The notes: generated by a model not told the origin, from the letters alone. A DNA stretch of 18,613 nucleotides from JANOYC01 sp031428675 (GCA_031428675.1 JANOYC010000020.1:1-18613); one strand, 5' to 3'; positions 1 through 7,580 are shown, counted from the stretch's first letter. A program made the numbers and translations.

Positions 1-29
1 GCGATGGGCAATTTTCCCCGGCGTATCAT
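1..29 (-). CDS. Start of an unidentified gene, cut by the window edge (possibly signal peptidase I / SipW)
   Basis: An ATG at 29-27 overlaps the TGA stop of the preceding gene (ATGA). It opens a frame reading M-I-R-R-G-K-L-P-I up to the edge. A basic start of this kind suits a membrane or exported protein. In bacteria that make SipW-type substrates, the dedicated signal peptidase is usually encoded beside them, so a SipW-like signal peptidase I is a reasonable guess from context. Nine codons cannot prove a function or even that the gene is real. The support is the four-base overlap, the same arrangement as between the two genes just upstream. Confidence 0.4.
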
Positions 30-586
30 GTGGTCGACCCTGTGAACGTCAACGTCGTCGTGACGGATTGCCCTTGGGCCGCTTGCGGGGTTGCCGTTTT
101 CATGGTCGCACGGACGCACAGTATCTCGGTGGCTCCCACCGCAAGTCCCCGACCGGTGCCAAGCGTCGAACTCGCAGGACCGAATGTTCCCGACCACGAT
201 GGTGAGCCAATCGCTGCGGCATTCGTGCAGTTCGACGTAGCCCCGGTGACCCAGACAACGAAATCGATGTTCTCGCCGATTACCGCAGAGGTTGGCACGA
301 GCGTCCGAGCGAGCACCGTGTCGTATGTCAACGCGACGGTGCCTGTGTTTGTTACCGAAACGGATGTCGTGAGTGCAGTTCCCGGTCCCATCGTGCTGGT
401 GTTCAATCCCGTAAGCGTCGCGGCGGCCGAATTGTTCGCCGTCACCGAGGCGGTGCCTGCCGCCACGGTTGCCGACGTTGTCGCCGCGACGTTCCACAAG
501 GCCCACGAAATTCCCGAGGAGGTGCCGACAAGGAAAACGACGGACGCCACAACGAGTGCCGCGCGGCGGCTGGCTCGCATGGTCAT
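26..586 (-). CDS. Exported protein with SipW-type alternate signal peptide (third of cluster)
   Basis: A 186-residue secreted protein. The N-terminus has a basic start (M-R-A-S-R-R), a hydrophobic stretch at about residues 9-27, and G-I-S-W-A-L-W-N, a variant of the motif that marks substrates of SipW-type signal peptidases. The rest is Thr/Ala/Ser/Val-rich, as expected for a beta-sandwich domain of the TasA/camelysin type. Two cysteines, C120 and C157, sit at positions matching a pair in the neighbouring protein and may form a disulfide. The start ATG at 586 overlaps the upstream gene's stop (ATGA) and follows an AGAAGG-like ribosome site; a second ATG at 580 is possible. Translational coupling to the upstream gene is likely. 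Fibre, matrix or surface-layer roles are known for related proteins elsewhere; here the function is inferred only. Confidence 0.8.
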   Translation of the reverse strand: MTMRASRRAALVVASVVFLVGTSSGISWALWNVAATTSATVAAGTASVTANNSAAATLTGLNTSTMGPGTALTTSVSVTNTGTVALTYDTVLARTLVPTSAVIGENIDFVVWVTGATSNCTNAAAIGSPSWSGTFGPASSTLGTGRGLAVGATEILCVRATMKTATPQAAQGQSVTTTLTFTGSTT

Positions 587-1233
587 GATTTCGCCTTCTG
601 ATCGCCCGAGAAGTTGACGGTGAACGACGCTGTTCCACCCTGCACGCTCGCGGGTGCGTTCGATGCGAGTACGAGTTCAAGGCACAGGATGGCGCTCGTT
701 CCCGGATCGATCGTGACGAAGCTCCCCGATGTCGAGTAGCCATTGAGGAGACCCAATTGGCCCGTCAATCCCGGTGCGCATGCGCCGGCAGAGCCAACGA
801 CTGTCGCTCGGAGCGAAAGGTGGCTGTCGAGCGCATTCGTCACGGCGCCCATGGTGACTGATGCGATTCGCACGTCCATCCGGACGGATCCCGCGTTTGC
901 CAGTGTCGCTGCACTGGTCACCGCACCACCGGGACGGAGTTTGGTCGCGTCCAGACCGGAGATTGTGTTCGAAGTCGAACCGTTGACCGTGAGTGAGATG
1001 TTTCCGGTGGAGAGGGTGCCGCCGTTGATGACGGTTTGAGTGTTCCAGAGGGCGTATGTGCCGCCCGTCGCGAGGAGGGCGACGACGAGCGTGATGAGGA
1101 CGAACGAGACGCGATTAGCGATCTGCTTCGCCTGCATCGCGGGGTCCGCCCGCTCGGCCCGGGGTCGTAATCCGCGGGAATCTGCCGCACTAGTCGCGGA
1201 CGTTCGTTGTGCGCGTCGTTCATTCTCTCGCAT
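583..1233 (-). CDS. Exported protein with SipW-type alternate signal peptide (second of cluster)
   Basis: A 216-residue protein from ATG 1233. That start is chosen because an AAGGGGG ribosome site lies six bases upstream; a GTG at 1251 would add six residues but has no such site. The N-terminus is unusual: about 40 charged residues (many Arg, Asp, Glu) precede the hydrophobic stretch at about 42-57, which is followed by G-G-T-Y-A-L-W-N. Next comes G-G-T-L-S-T-G, a short motif also present in the third-listed neighbour as G-G-T-I-S-S-G. Cysteines at 152 and 184 parallel the pair in the downstream protein. The C-terminus is Gly/Ser/Thr/Val-rich. It is co-directional with and coupled to the downstream gene by ATGA. 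The long charged leader resembles the extended n-regions of some actinobacterial alternate-signal proteins. Function beyond export is unknown. Confidence 0.8.
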   Translation of the reverse strand: MRENERRAQRTSATSAADSRGLRPRAERADPAMQAKQIANRVSFVLITLVVALLATGGTYALWNTQTVINGGTLSTGNISLTVNGSTSNTISGLDATKLRPGGAVTSAATLANAGSVRMDVRIASVTMGAVTNALDSHLSLRATVVGSAGACAPGLTGQLGLLNGYSTSGSFVTIDPGTSAILCLELVLASNAPASVQGGTASFTVNFSGDQKAKS

Positions 1234-1278
1234 CGATCGCCCCCTTCTCACTGGGTCTATCTGCAGAAATGCCAGTAC

Positions 1279-1296
1279 GCCCGTCGAGACGGGCGC
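1279..1296 (-). other. Small perfect hairpin in the intergenic region
   Basis: Arms cgcccgt (1279-1285) and acgggcg (1290-1296) are exact reverse complements with a four-base loop. It lies ten bases downstream, on the minus transcript, of the stronger hairpin at 1306-1331 and upstream of the next gene's ribosome site. Together the two could form a tandem structure that limits read-through or stabilises the upstream message. Confidence 0.4.
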
Positions 1297-1305
1297 ACCG
1301 TGTGG

Positions 1306-1331
1306 GAGGTGCCGGGCGAACCCGGCACCTC
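1306..1331 (-). terminator. Strong hairpin after the first SipW-substrate gene, terminator or attenuator
   Basis: A perfect 11-bp stem, gaggtgccggg (1306-1316) with cccggcacctc (1321-1331), encloses a four-base loop that reads UUCG on the minus-strand RNA. It begins five bases after the stop codon of the upstream gene. There is no T-tract after it, so it may be a U-less actinobacterial-type terminator, a partial attenuator, or a 3' stabiliser giving the first gene more transcript than the two that follow. Confidence 0.65.
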
Positions 1332-1336
1332 GAGCA

Positions 1337-1915
1337 CTACGGGCGAACCTGGGTGAGCGTGAGTCCCAGCGCGGAGAGGTTCACTCCCGACGCGAGGCTC
1401 TGCGCGACCGTGCCTGTCACTGCGCTGCTGATGGCAATGGTAACCGTCACGTCTACGTCGGTCGAGGACGCGGCGCCCGGTGTGATGGTGAAGGTGTTGG
1501 GTGCAACTGCGGCCGAGACGGTGGCTGATCCCACTGCAGCGACGGGCGTGGCGCCGAAGGTGACCGTCACGAACGGGAGCAACGTCGCATTGGTGACAAG
1601 CGACGCAGCGTCGTAGCTGAGCTCCGCCTTCAGGTTCTTGCCTGAGGTGTTGATCGTGACGCGCTGCTTGAGCTGCACGGTGTCACCCGGAACGACTTTT
1701 TGTGTCGCCGGCGTGAAGGTCGTGCCGCCGACCGGGTTGGTCGAGAGGTCGGTCCAGACCGGCGAGCCAACCTGAGCGATCGAGAGCGTTCCGGAGGAGA
1801 TCGTTCCACCGCTGACGGTCGTGCCATCGTTCCAGAGTGCAAAGGTGCCAGATCCTCCAACGAGAAGGGCGATTCCGGCTGCACCGGCGATAGCACCTGC
1901 GACGAGCTTGTTCAT
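1337..1915 (-). CDS. Exported TasA/camelysin-like protein with SipW-type signal peptide (first of cluster)
   Basis: A 192-residue secreted protein. The ATG at 1915 is chosen because AAGGAAA lies just upstream and the signal peptide begins at once: M-N-K, hydrophobic residues 5-20, then G-T-F-A-L-W-N-D, the classic alternate-signal motif. G-G-T-I-S-S-G-T-L-S-I follows. The mature part (about 165 residues) is Thr/Val/Ala-rich with few charges and has no cysteine, unlike its two downstream neighbours. This fits a beta-sandwich subunit of a surface fibre or matrix. It is the promoter-proximal gene of the cluster and is separated from the second gene by about 100 bases with strong hairpins, so it may be the most highly expressed. 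Family placement rests on the signal motif and composition; the role in this organism is not established. Confidence 0.82.
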   Translation of the reverse strand: MNKLVAGAIAGAAGIALLVGGSGTFALWNDGTTVSGGTISSGTLSIAQVGSPVWTDLSTNPVGGTTFTPATQKVVPGDTVQLKQRVTINTSGKNLKAELSYDAASLVTNATLLPFVTVTFGATPVAAVGSATVSAAVAPNTFTITPGAASSTDVDVTVTIAISSAVTGTVAQSLASGVNLSALGLTLTQVRP

Positions 1916-2145
1916 GGTGTTTCCTTTCGAGCGGCGCAAACCGCCGGTTGAGTTGTGTCCGCGCTCGAAGTCCGAGCGCACGACGATGATGTTTTTCTCC
2001 TTGCGGAGATCGCTTGCGGCTGTCGCCGTGCGATTGAGAATGTGGCTTCAAAATTCGCGAAGCTGCGTTCCCCCCTGAAAAGAACAGTACGTGTCGGCAC
2101 AAGTGCGGACAAGCTCCGTGCCCCACCCAGTACGGGGTACACGCG
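1916..2145. promoter_or_regulatory. Divergent intergenic region between the SipW-substrate cluster and glgE
   Basis: This 230-base stretch must hold promoters in both directions because the flanking genes diverge. I could not assign convincing -10/-35 pairs. Visible structure includes a 7-bp hairpin, gcgctcg (1961-1967) with cgagcgc (1973-1979), in the probable 5' leader of the minus gene. There is also tctcc-ttgc-ggaga (about 1996-2009), the palindrome ttcgcgaa (2054-2061), and a 10-base direct repeat tcccccctga at 2069-2078 and 2149-2158. Frames that run through it look like shadows. Confidence 0.4.
1961..1979 (-). other. Hairpin in the leader of the SipW-substrate gene
   Basis: Exact 7-bp inverted repeat gcgctcg/cgagcgc with a five-base loop, about 45 bases before the ATG at 1915. 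It would form in the 5' untranslated leader of the minus transcript and could affect stability or translation. It may equally be chance in GC-rich DNA. Confidence 0.3.
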
Positions 2146-4269
2146 ATGTCCCCCCTGATGTCGACCGCGTTGTCCCCGCGTCTCCCGATCGTTGCAAGGG
2201 TGCGCTACGGTCGGACTGTGGCGACACCAAAAGCAGGCAAAGCAGCCTCCCGTACGACAGTCAGTCCCGCCAGCCCGCTGGCAGTAAGCGGTTACCAGCC
2301 GAAGATCGGGCGCATCCCGATCAGGCACCTGAGACCGCAGCAACCAGAGAACAGATGGCCCGCCAAAGGCTTCGTCGGCGAGGTCATCCCATTTGCCGCA
2401 ACGGTTTTCCGCGAGGGCCACGACATGCTCGGTGCGGAGGTCGTGCTGTCGAGTCCGGATGGCGAGATTTCGGTGCACCCCATGTCGCAAGGCGCCCCGG
2501 GCACCGATCGATGGCACGCCGCGGCGCAAGTGACATCGACCGGAACCTGGTCGTGGCACGTGCGGGCGTTCAGCGATGACTGGGCGACGTGGCTCCACAA
2601 CGCCGAGATCAAGATTCCGGCTGGCGTCGACGTCGAGCTCATGTTCACGATGGGGGTAGAGCTGCTCAAGCGGGCAGGCAGACGAAAGATCTTTGCCGAA
2701 GCCGCCGAGGCGCTCGCCGATCAGTCGCAGACCACCGCTGCGCGGTTGAAGGTCGTTGAAGACCCGCGCGTTCGTGACGCGATCGCGACAGCGAAGCTTC
2801 GCAGTCTGCAAACGGACAGTGAAACCCTTGAACTGCGCGTGGAGCGCACCCGCGCCGGAGTCGGCGGTTGGTACGAGTTCTTCCCACGCAGTGAAGGAGC
2901 GAAGAAGAGCAAAGACGGCACGTGGACCAGCGGAACCTTTCGAACCGCAGCCAAGCGCATTCCGGCCGTAGCCGCCATGGGGTTCGAGGTGCTGTACCTC
3001 CCGCCAATCCACCCTATCGGCGAGGTCAATCGCAAGGGTCCGAACAACACCCTCAATGCTGGCCCCGGCGACCCGGGTTCGCCGTGGGCGATCGGCAGCG
3101 CCGCGGGTGGGCACGATACGGTGCATCCGGATCTCGGCACGATCAAAGATTTCAGCTACTTCGTCGCGACCGCGAACAAGAACGGTCTCGAGGTCGCGCT
3201 CGACTTCGCGCTCCAGTGCGCCCCCGACCACCCGTGGGTCACCGAGCACCCGGAGTGGTTCACGACCCTTCCGGATGGATCCATCGCCTTCGCCGAGAAT
3301 CCCCCGAAGAAGTATCAAGACATCTACCCCATCAACTTCGACAACGACCCTGAAGGCATCCGCGTCGAAGTTCTGCGTCTGCTGCGCTACTGGATCAGTC
3401 TCGGCGTCACGATCTTCCGTGTCGACAACCCGCACACAAAGCCGCTCGCCTTCTGGGAAGCAGTTCTGCACGACATCGCGTCGACCAACCCCGAGGTGAT
3501 CTTCCTCGCCGAGGCATTCACTCGGCCCTCGATGATGCAGTCGCTGGCAGGAGCCGGGTACCAGCAGTCCTACAGCTACTTCACCTGGCGCAATACGAAG
3601 CCGGAGTTGGAGTCGTACTTCACCGAGGTCTCGAAGGAAACGAGTGACTACTTCCGCCCCAATTTCTTCGTCAACACGCCCGATATCCTGACCGCCTACC
3701 TGCAGTTCGGCGGACCGGCGGCCTACAAGATCCGGGCCACCCTCGCCGCGACCGCGTCGCCACTGTGGGGGGTCTACGCCGGTTACGAGTTGTACGAAGA
3801 CGTCGCCCGGCCCGGGAGCGAAGAGAATATCGACAACGAGAAGTACGAGTACAAGCAGCGCGACTTCGCCCTTGCAGAAAAGCTCGGCGCATCTCTTGCA
3901 CCATTCCTGACCCGACTCAATGAGATTCGCGCTGAGCATCCCGCGTTACGGCAGTTGCGCAACCTGGACGTGCACTGGAGCAGCGACGACGCGACCCTGG
4001 TGTACTCGAAATTCCTCGCGGCGGAGTTCACCGGCACCGGCCGTAACGATGGAATCATCGTCGTTGCCAACGTCGATCCCCACTCCGTGCGGGAATCGAC
4101 CGTCTACCTCGACCTGACTCGCCTGGGCCTCGGCGCCGACGACCGGTTCGATGTCAAGGACCTTGTCACGGGGCAGCGCTACCAGTGGGGCCGCGACAAC
4201 TTTGTTCGACTGGATGCGTTCACCGAGCCCGTCCACATTTTGCGCGTCGAGTACCAGAAAGGCATCTGA
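2146..4269 (+). CDS. glgE: Alpha-1,4-glucan:maltose-1-phosphate maltosyltransferase
   Basis: GlgE (GH13 subfamily 3) transfers maltosyl units from alpha-maltose-1-phosphate to the non-reducing ends of alpha-1,4-glucans in the cytoplasm. The protein is 707 residues from ATG 2146, close to known GlgE proteins (about 675-700). An N-terminal beta-domain (G-F-V-G-E-V-I-P at about residues 75-82, then F-R-E-G-H-D) precedes the GH13 barrel. Expected catalytic residues are present: nucleophile D427 in F-R-V-D-N-P-H-T-K-P, acid/base E456 in F-L-A-E-A-F, and D513 in N-T-P-D-I-L. The start is uncertain: GTG 2218 would give 683 residues and removes a low-complexity leader, while ATG 2146 has a weak acgggg site. 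The stop overlaps the glgB start (TGATG), so the two are co-translated. No treS or maltokinase gene is in the window, so its donor must be made by enzymes encoded elsewhere. Confidence 0.95.
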   Translation: MSPLMSTALSPRLPIVARVRYGRTVATPKAGKAASRTTVSPASPLAVSGYQPKIGRIPIRHLRPQQPENRWPAKGFVGEVIPFAATVFREGHDMLGAEVVLSSPDGEISVHPMSQGAPGTDRWHAAAQVTSTGTWSWHVRAFSDDWATWLHNAEIKIPAGVDVELMFTMGVELLKRAGRRKIFAEAAEALADQSQTTAARLKVVEDPRVRDAIATAKLRSLQTDSETLELRVERTRAGVGGWYEFFPRSEGAKKSKDGTWTSGTFRTAAKRIPAVAAMGFEVLYLPPIHPIGEVNRKGPNNTLNAGPGDPGSPWAIGSAAGGHDTVHPDLGTIKDFSYFVATANKNGLEVALDFALQCAPDHPWVTEHPEWFTTLPDGSIAFAENPPKKYQDIYPINFDNDPEGIRVEVLRLLRYWISLGVTIFRVDNPHTKPLAFWEAVLHDIASTNPEVIFLAEAFTRPSMMQSLAGAGYQQSYSYFTWRNTKPELESYFTEVSKETSDYFRPNFFVNTPDILTAYLQFGGPAAYKIRATLAATASPLWGVYAGYELYEDVARPGSEENIDNEKYEYKQRDFALAEKLGASLAPFLTRLNEIRAEHPALRQLRNLDVHWSSDDATLVYSKFLAAEFTGTGRNDGIIVVANVDPHSVRESTVYLDLTRLGLGADDRFDVKDLVTGQRYQWGRDNFVRLDAFTEPVHILRVEYQKGI

Positions 4270-6623
4270 TGGCCACCGAGAACGAGTCCAGCAAGCCCGA
4301 GAAGACCACTAAAGCGCCCGCGAAGGCGCCGCGAACGGCAGCCGTGAAGAAGACGACAGCACAAGCGCCTGCCGAGGTAGCGTCGAACCCGACGAAAGCC
4401 GCGAAGCCTGCGAAGACGCGCGCTCCGCGGGCCACACTGAGCGCGTCGGTAAACGGCCAGGGGTTCACGCTTCCCGATCTTCACCCGGGACTGATCGAGG
4501 CGATAGTGGGAGGAAGCCACCCGCATCCGCACTCCACGCTCGGCCAACACGCGTATGAGGGCGGGTTCATCATTCGTGCCGTGCGTCCGCTCGCGAAGTC
4601 CGTGACGGCCATCCAGAAGAACGGCAATCGGATTTCGCTCGAGCACGTTTCGGGCGGATTGTGGCAGGGATTCGCTCCGGGCGAGGGGCAGGCGTACCGC
4701 CTCGAGACCACCTATGAGCACGGTCCATCATGGGAGTCGGACGACCCGTATCGTTTCGTTCCGTCGGTGGGTGAAGTCGACCTGTACCTGTGGGGCGAGG
4801 GCCGACACGAGCAGATCTGGCGAGTGCTCGGCGCGCACTACCGCCCGCACGAAGACGTTCTCGGCACCTCGTTCGCCGTGTGGGCACCGCACGCGCAAGC
4901 CGCACGGGTTGTCGGCGACTTCAACGACTGGAACGGCGTCGGGCACACGATGCGACGCGTCGGGCACAACGGCGTCTGGGAGATCTTCATTCCGGGACTC
5001 ACACCGGGCAACAACTACAAGTTCGACCTCCGCACCGCGTCGGGCGACTGGGTGCGCCGCGCGGATCCGATGGCTCGCTACACCGAGGTTCCGCCTGCCA
5101 CCGCATCGAAAGTGGGCAACTCGATCTATCAGTGGGAGGACTCCGCGTGGATGACTAAGCGCGCCGAGGTCGATCCGCACAACTCGCCCATGAGCGTCTA
5201 CGAGATGCACCTAGGATCCTGGCGTCCAGGGCTCGGCTACCGCGAGGTCGCCGACCAGCTCATCGACTATCTCAACGAGACCGGCTTCACTCACGTGGAA
5301 TTCATGCCGCTCGCCGAGCACCCATTCGGCGGATCGTGGGGCTACCAAGTCACCGGGTATTTCGCGCCGACGTCGCGATTCGGTCACGGCGACGACCTGA
5401 AGTACCTCATCGATCGGCTCCACCAGGCCGGCTTCGGGGTGATCATGGACTGGGTACCAGGCCACTTCCCCAAAGACGAGTGGGCTCTCGCTCGCTTCGA
5501 TGGTGAGCCGCTCTACGAGCATGCCGATCCGCGGCGCGGCGAGCACCAGGACTGGGGCACGCTGATCTTCGACTTCGGGCACTCGCAAGTGCGCAACTTC
5601 CTCGTCGCGAACGCGCTCTACTGGCTCGAAGAGTTCCACATCGACGGACTGCGAGTCGACGCGGTCGCATCGATGATCTACCTCGACTACTCGCGCAACG
5701 AAGGCCAGTGGGAGCCGAACCAGTACGGCGGACGGGAGAACCTCGAAGCGATCAGCTTCCTGCAAGAGGTGACGGCCACGGCGTACAAGCGCAATCCCGG
5801 CGTCGTAATGATCGCCGAGGAATCGACGAGCTACCCGGGCGTGACCCGCCCGACGGTCGCTGGCGGCCTCGGATTCGGCATGAAGTGGAACATGGGGTGG
5901 ATGAACGACACCCTCCAATACATGTCGAAGAACCCGATGTGGCGCTCACATCACCACAACGACATCACCTTCAGCTTCTTGTACGCCTTCAGCGAGAACT
6001 TCATGCTCCCGATCAGCCACGACGAGGTTGTGCACGGCAAAGGGTCGCTGTTGCACAAGATGCCCGGCGACCAATGGCAGAAGCTCGCTAACGTGCGTGC
6101 GTACCTTGCGTTCATGTGGGGCCACCCGGGCAAGCAGCTGTTGTTCATGGGCCAGGAGTTCGGACAGCCATCCGAATGGTCGGAAGACCGCGCACTGGAC
6201 TGGTGGATCCTCGACCAGCCCATCCACCAGGGCCTCCTCCGCCTGGTCGCGGCGCTGAACCGCACGTATCGCGAAGAGCCTGCCCTCTGGGAGCAAGACA
6301 ACTCTCCGTCGGGATTCGAATGGATCGACGGCGGAGCGGTCGAGCAGAACGTCGTTGCGTTCATGCGCTGGTCGAAGGACGGCACGCCCGTCGCGGTGCT
6401 GATGAATTTCAGCGGCAACCCGGTTGGTCCGTATCGGGTCGGACTCCCCGTGGCCGGAGAGTGGGAAGAGATCATCAACACCGACGCTACCGAGTTCGGC
6501 GGCTCAGGCGTCGGCAATTTCGGATCGGTCACGGCTTCGGAAGAGCCGTGGGGCGGTCGTCCCGCATCGGTCGAATTGACCCTGCCCCCGCTCGGCGGGT
6601 TGTGGCTACGGCCCAAGAAATAG
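4269..6623 (+). CDS. glgB: 1,4-alpha-glucan branching enzyme
   Basis: GlgB (GH13 subfamily 9, 784 residues) cuts alpha-1,4 chains and re-attaches them as alpha-1,6 branches, giving GlgE new chain ends to extend. The start ATG 4269 overlaps the glgE stop. Residues 1 to about 60 are a Lys/Ala/Pro/Thr-rich, probably disordered extension. Then comes an N1-type beta domain (about 78-165), a CBM48-like domain (about 200-290, with G-D-F-N-D-W-N), and the catalytic barrel. Catalytic residues are D464 (G-L-R-V-D-A-V), E517 (I-A-E-E-S-T-S) and D585 (S-H-D-E-V-V-H-G-K). An all-beta C-terminal domain ends in G-G-L-W-L-R-P-K-K. With glgE it forms a two-gene alpha-glucan unit. The extension is longer than in short GlgBs such as that of E. 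coli; its role is unknown. Identification is firm. Confidence 0.96.
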   Translation: MATENESSKPEKTTKAPAKAPRTAAVKKTTAQAPAEVASNPTKAAKPAKTRAPRATLSASVNGQGFTLPDLHPGLIEAIVGGSHPHPHSTLGQHAYEGGFIIRAVRPLAKSVTAIQKNGNRISLEHVSGGLWQGFAPGEGQAYRLETTYEHGPSWESDDPYRFVPSVGEVDLYLWGEGRHEQIWRVLGAHYRPHEDVLGTSFAVWAPHAQAARVVGDFNDWNGVGHTMRRVGHNGVWEIFIPGLTPGNNYKFDLRTASGDWVRRADPMARYTEVPPATASKVGNSIYQWEDSAWMTKRAEVDPHNSPMSVYEMHLGSWRPGLGYREVADQLIDYLNETGFTHVEFMPLAEHPFGGSWGYQVTGYFAPTSRFGHGDDLKYLIDRLHQAGFGVIMDWVPGHFPKDEWALARFDGEPLYEHADPRRGEHQDWGTLIFDFGHSQVRNFLVANALYWLEEFHIDGLRVDAVASMIYLDYSRNEGQWEPNQYGGRENLEAISFLQEVTATAYKRNPGVVMIAEESTSYPGVTRPTVAGGLGFGMKWNMGWMNDTLQYMSKNPMWRSHHHNDITFSFLYAFSENFMLPISHDEVVHGKGSLLHKMPGDQWQKLANVRAYLAFMWGHPGKQLLFMGQEFGQPSEWSEDRALDWWILDQPIHQGLLRLVAALNRTYREEPALWEQDNSPSGFEWIDGGAVEQNVVAFMRWSKDGTPVAVLMNFSGNPVGPYRVGLPVAGEWEEIINTDATEFGGSGVGNFGSVTASEEPWGGRPASVELTLPPLGGLWLRPKK

Positions 6624-6631
6624 TCGCTGTG

Positions 6632-6671
6632 CGTCTCGCGGTGCTGGCTAGTACAGCAGCATCGCGAGACG
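6632..6671. terminator. Bidirectional hairpin terminator between convergent glgB and the thioredoxin-fold gene
   Basis: A 15-bp inverted repeat, cgtctcgcggtgctg (6632-6646) with cagcatcgcgagacg (6657-6671), has a single G-U wobble and a 10-base loop. It starts nine bases after the glgB stop. It also spans the stop (6648-6650) and last codons of the opposing gene, so it can serve both transcripts. There is no T-tract, as is common in high-GC actinobacteria. Confidence 0.65.
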
Positions 6672-7580
6672 ACGTCGCGCCGCGGTGACTCGAGGATCAT
6701 CAGCGCCGACGATCTCGAAGTATTCGAGCAACCGCGTGCGCACGGCGTCACGCGAGTCGACATCGAGCGTTGGGAACAGATCGAGAAGTCGCGCAAACGC
6801 GTCATCGAAATGACCAGCTGCCACGTCGAGATCTGCCACAGCCAGTTGAGCCGCCGCGCTTGCGGGAGCGGACGCGGCCGCATCACGGATCAGCGCCGCA
6901 TCCGCGTGTTCCATCCGTTGGAGCAACGACACTTGGGCAAGTCCCGCGACAGCCAACGAATCGCGCGGGTTCTGCGTGATCGCCGCACGATAGCTGGCAA
7001 TCGCCCGGGCTAGGTCGCCCGCTTCAATCGCGTCGTAGGCCTCTTGATGCAACGGCGGCAACGGTTCCTCGACGGGTTCCGCTGGAGCATCCGTCTCCGT
7101 GTGCGGGGAGATCGTGCCGGTGACGCCGTTCTGAACGCCCAATTGGAGCACTTGGTCGAACACTTGGCGCACTTCTTCTTCGGCGATCGCGCCGATGAAC
7201 AAGTGAAGTGGGCGCTCACCCACGATCGCAGCGACGGTTGGCACCTGCTGAACCTGGAAGGCTTGCACGAGTTGCGGATTCACCGGCGCGTGCACCTTCG
7301 CCAGAGCCAGACGCCCGCCGTAACTCTCGATAATCGGCGTAAGCGTCGACTCGACGCCTTGACCGTAGAACTCGACTATCACCGGCACTGTGCGAGACAA
7401 CTCGAGGATGGCAGTGAACGTAGCGTCACTCGCGTCGCGCACCAGTGCCCCGGCGCCGGACCCACCCGCCGTCGGCGAGGGCGGCACGGGCGACGACGCG
7501 GGGGTGGGGCGCGGTTTGGACAACGATGAGAGGTCGACCGCGCCGCGCAGGTTTGCTCCGGACAGGGGGGCGTTGCTCAC
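6648..7580 (-). CDS. CnoX/YbbN-like protein: thioredoxin fold without active-site cysteines, plus TPR region
   Basis: A 310-residue cytosolic protein. Residues 1-45 are Pro/Ser-rich linker. Residues about 50-150 form a thioredoxin fold, with V-I-V-E-F-Y-G-Q-G where W-C-G-P-C would be, and a cis-Pro loop (Q-V-P114-T-V). Residues about 175-310 are helical and TPR-like (Y-D-A-I-E-A-G-D-L-A-R-A-I, then N-P-R-D-S-L-A). This matches the YbbN/CnoX architecture of co-chaperones that hand unfolded or oxidised proteins to chaperones. No cysteine occurs in the whole protein, so redox catalysis is excluded and any role is as a holdase or scaffold. The start is GTG 7580, four bases after GGAGG, overlapping the upstream stop (GTGA). 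It is co-transcribed with the large membrane protein upstream. The family call is confident; the cellular role is inferred. Confidence 0.85.
   Translation of the reverse strand: MSNAPLSGANLRGAVDLSSLSKPRPTPASSPVPPSPTAGGSGAGALVRDASDATFTAILELSRTVPVIVEFYGQGVESTLTPIIESYGGRLALAKVHAPVNPQLVQAFQVQQVPTVAAIVGERPLHLFIGAIAEEEVRQVFDQVLQLGVQNGVTGTISPHTETDAPAEPVEEPLPPLHQEAYDAIEAGDLARAIASYRAAITQNPRDSLAVAGLAQVSLLQRMEHADAALIRDAAASAPASAAAQLAVADLDVAAGHFDDAFARLLDLFPTLDVDSRDAVRTRLLEYFEIVGADDPRVTAARRRLAMLLY

Noticed and set aside
30..617. 195-codon plus-strand frame opposite the exported protein
   Set aside because: The minus-strand frame has a signal peptide, ribosome site and ATGA overlaps on both sides; this one has none.
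1912..3939. 675-codon open frame on the minus strand, antisense to glgE
   Set aside because: It lies opposite a certain GH13 enzyme, its translation is Arg/Gly-rich without recognisable domains, and such long shadows are common in GC-rich codon usage.
5951..6886. 311-codon minus-strand frame opposite the glgB 3' end and reaching into the next gene
   Set aside because: It crosses the terminator hairpin and overlaps two confidently identified genes; composition is that of a shadow frame.
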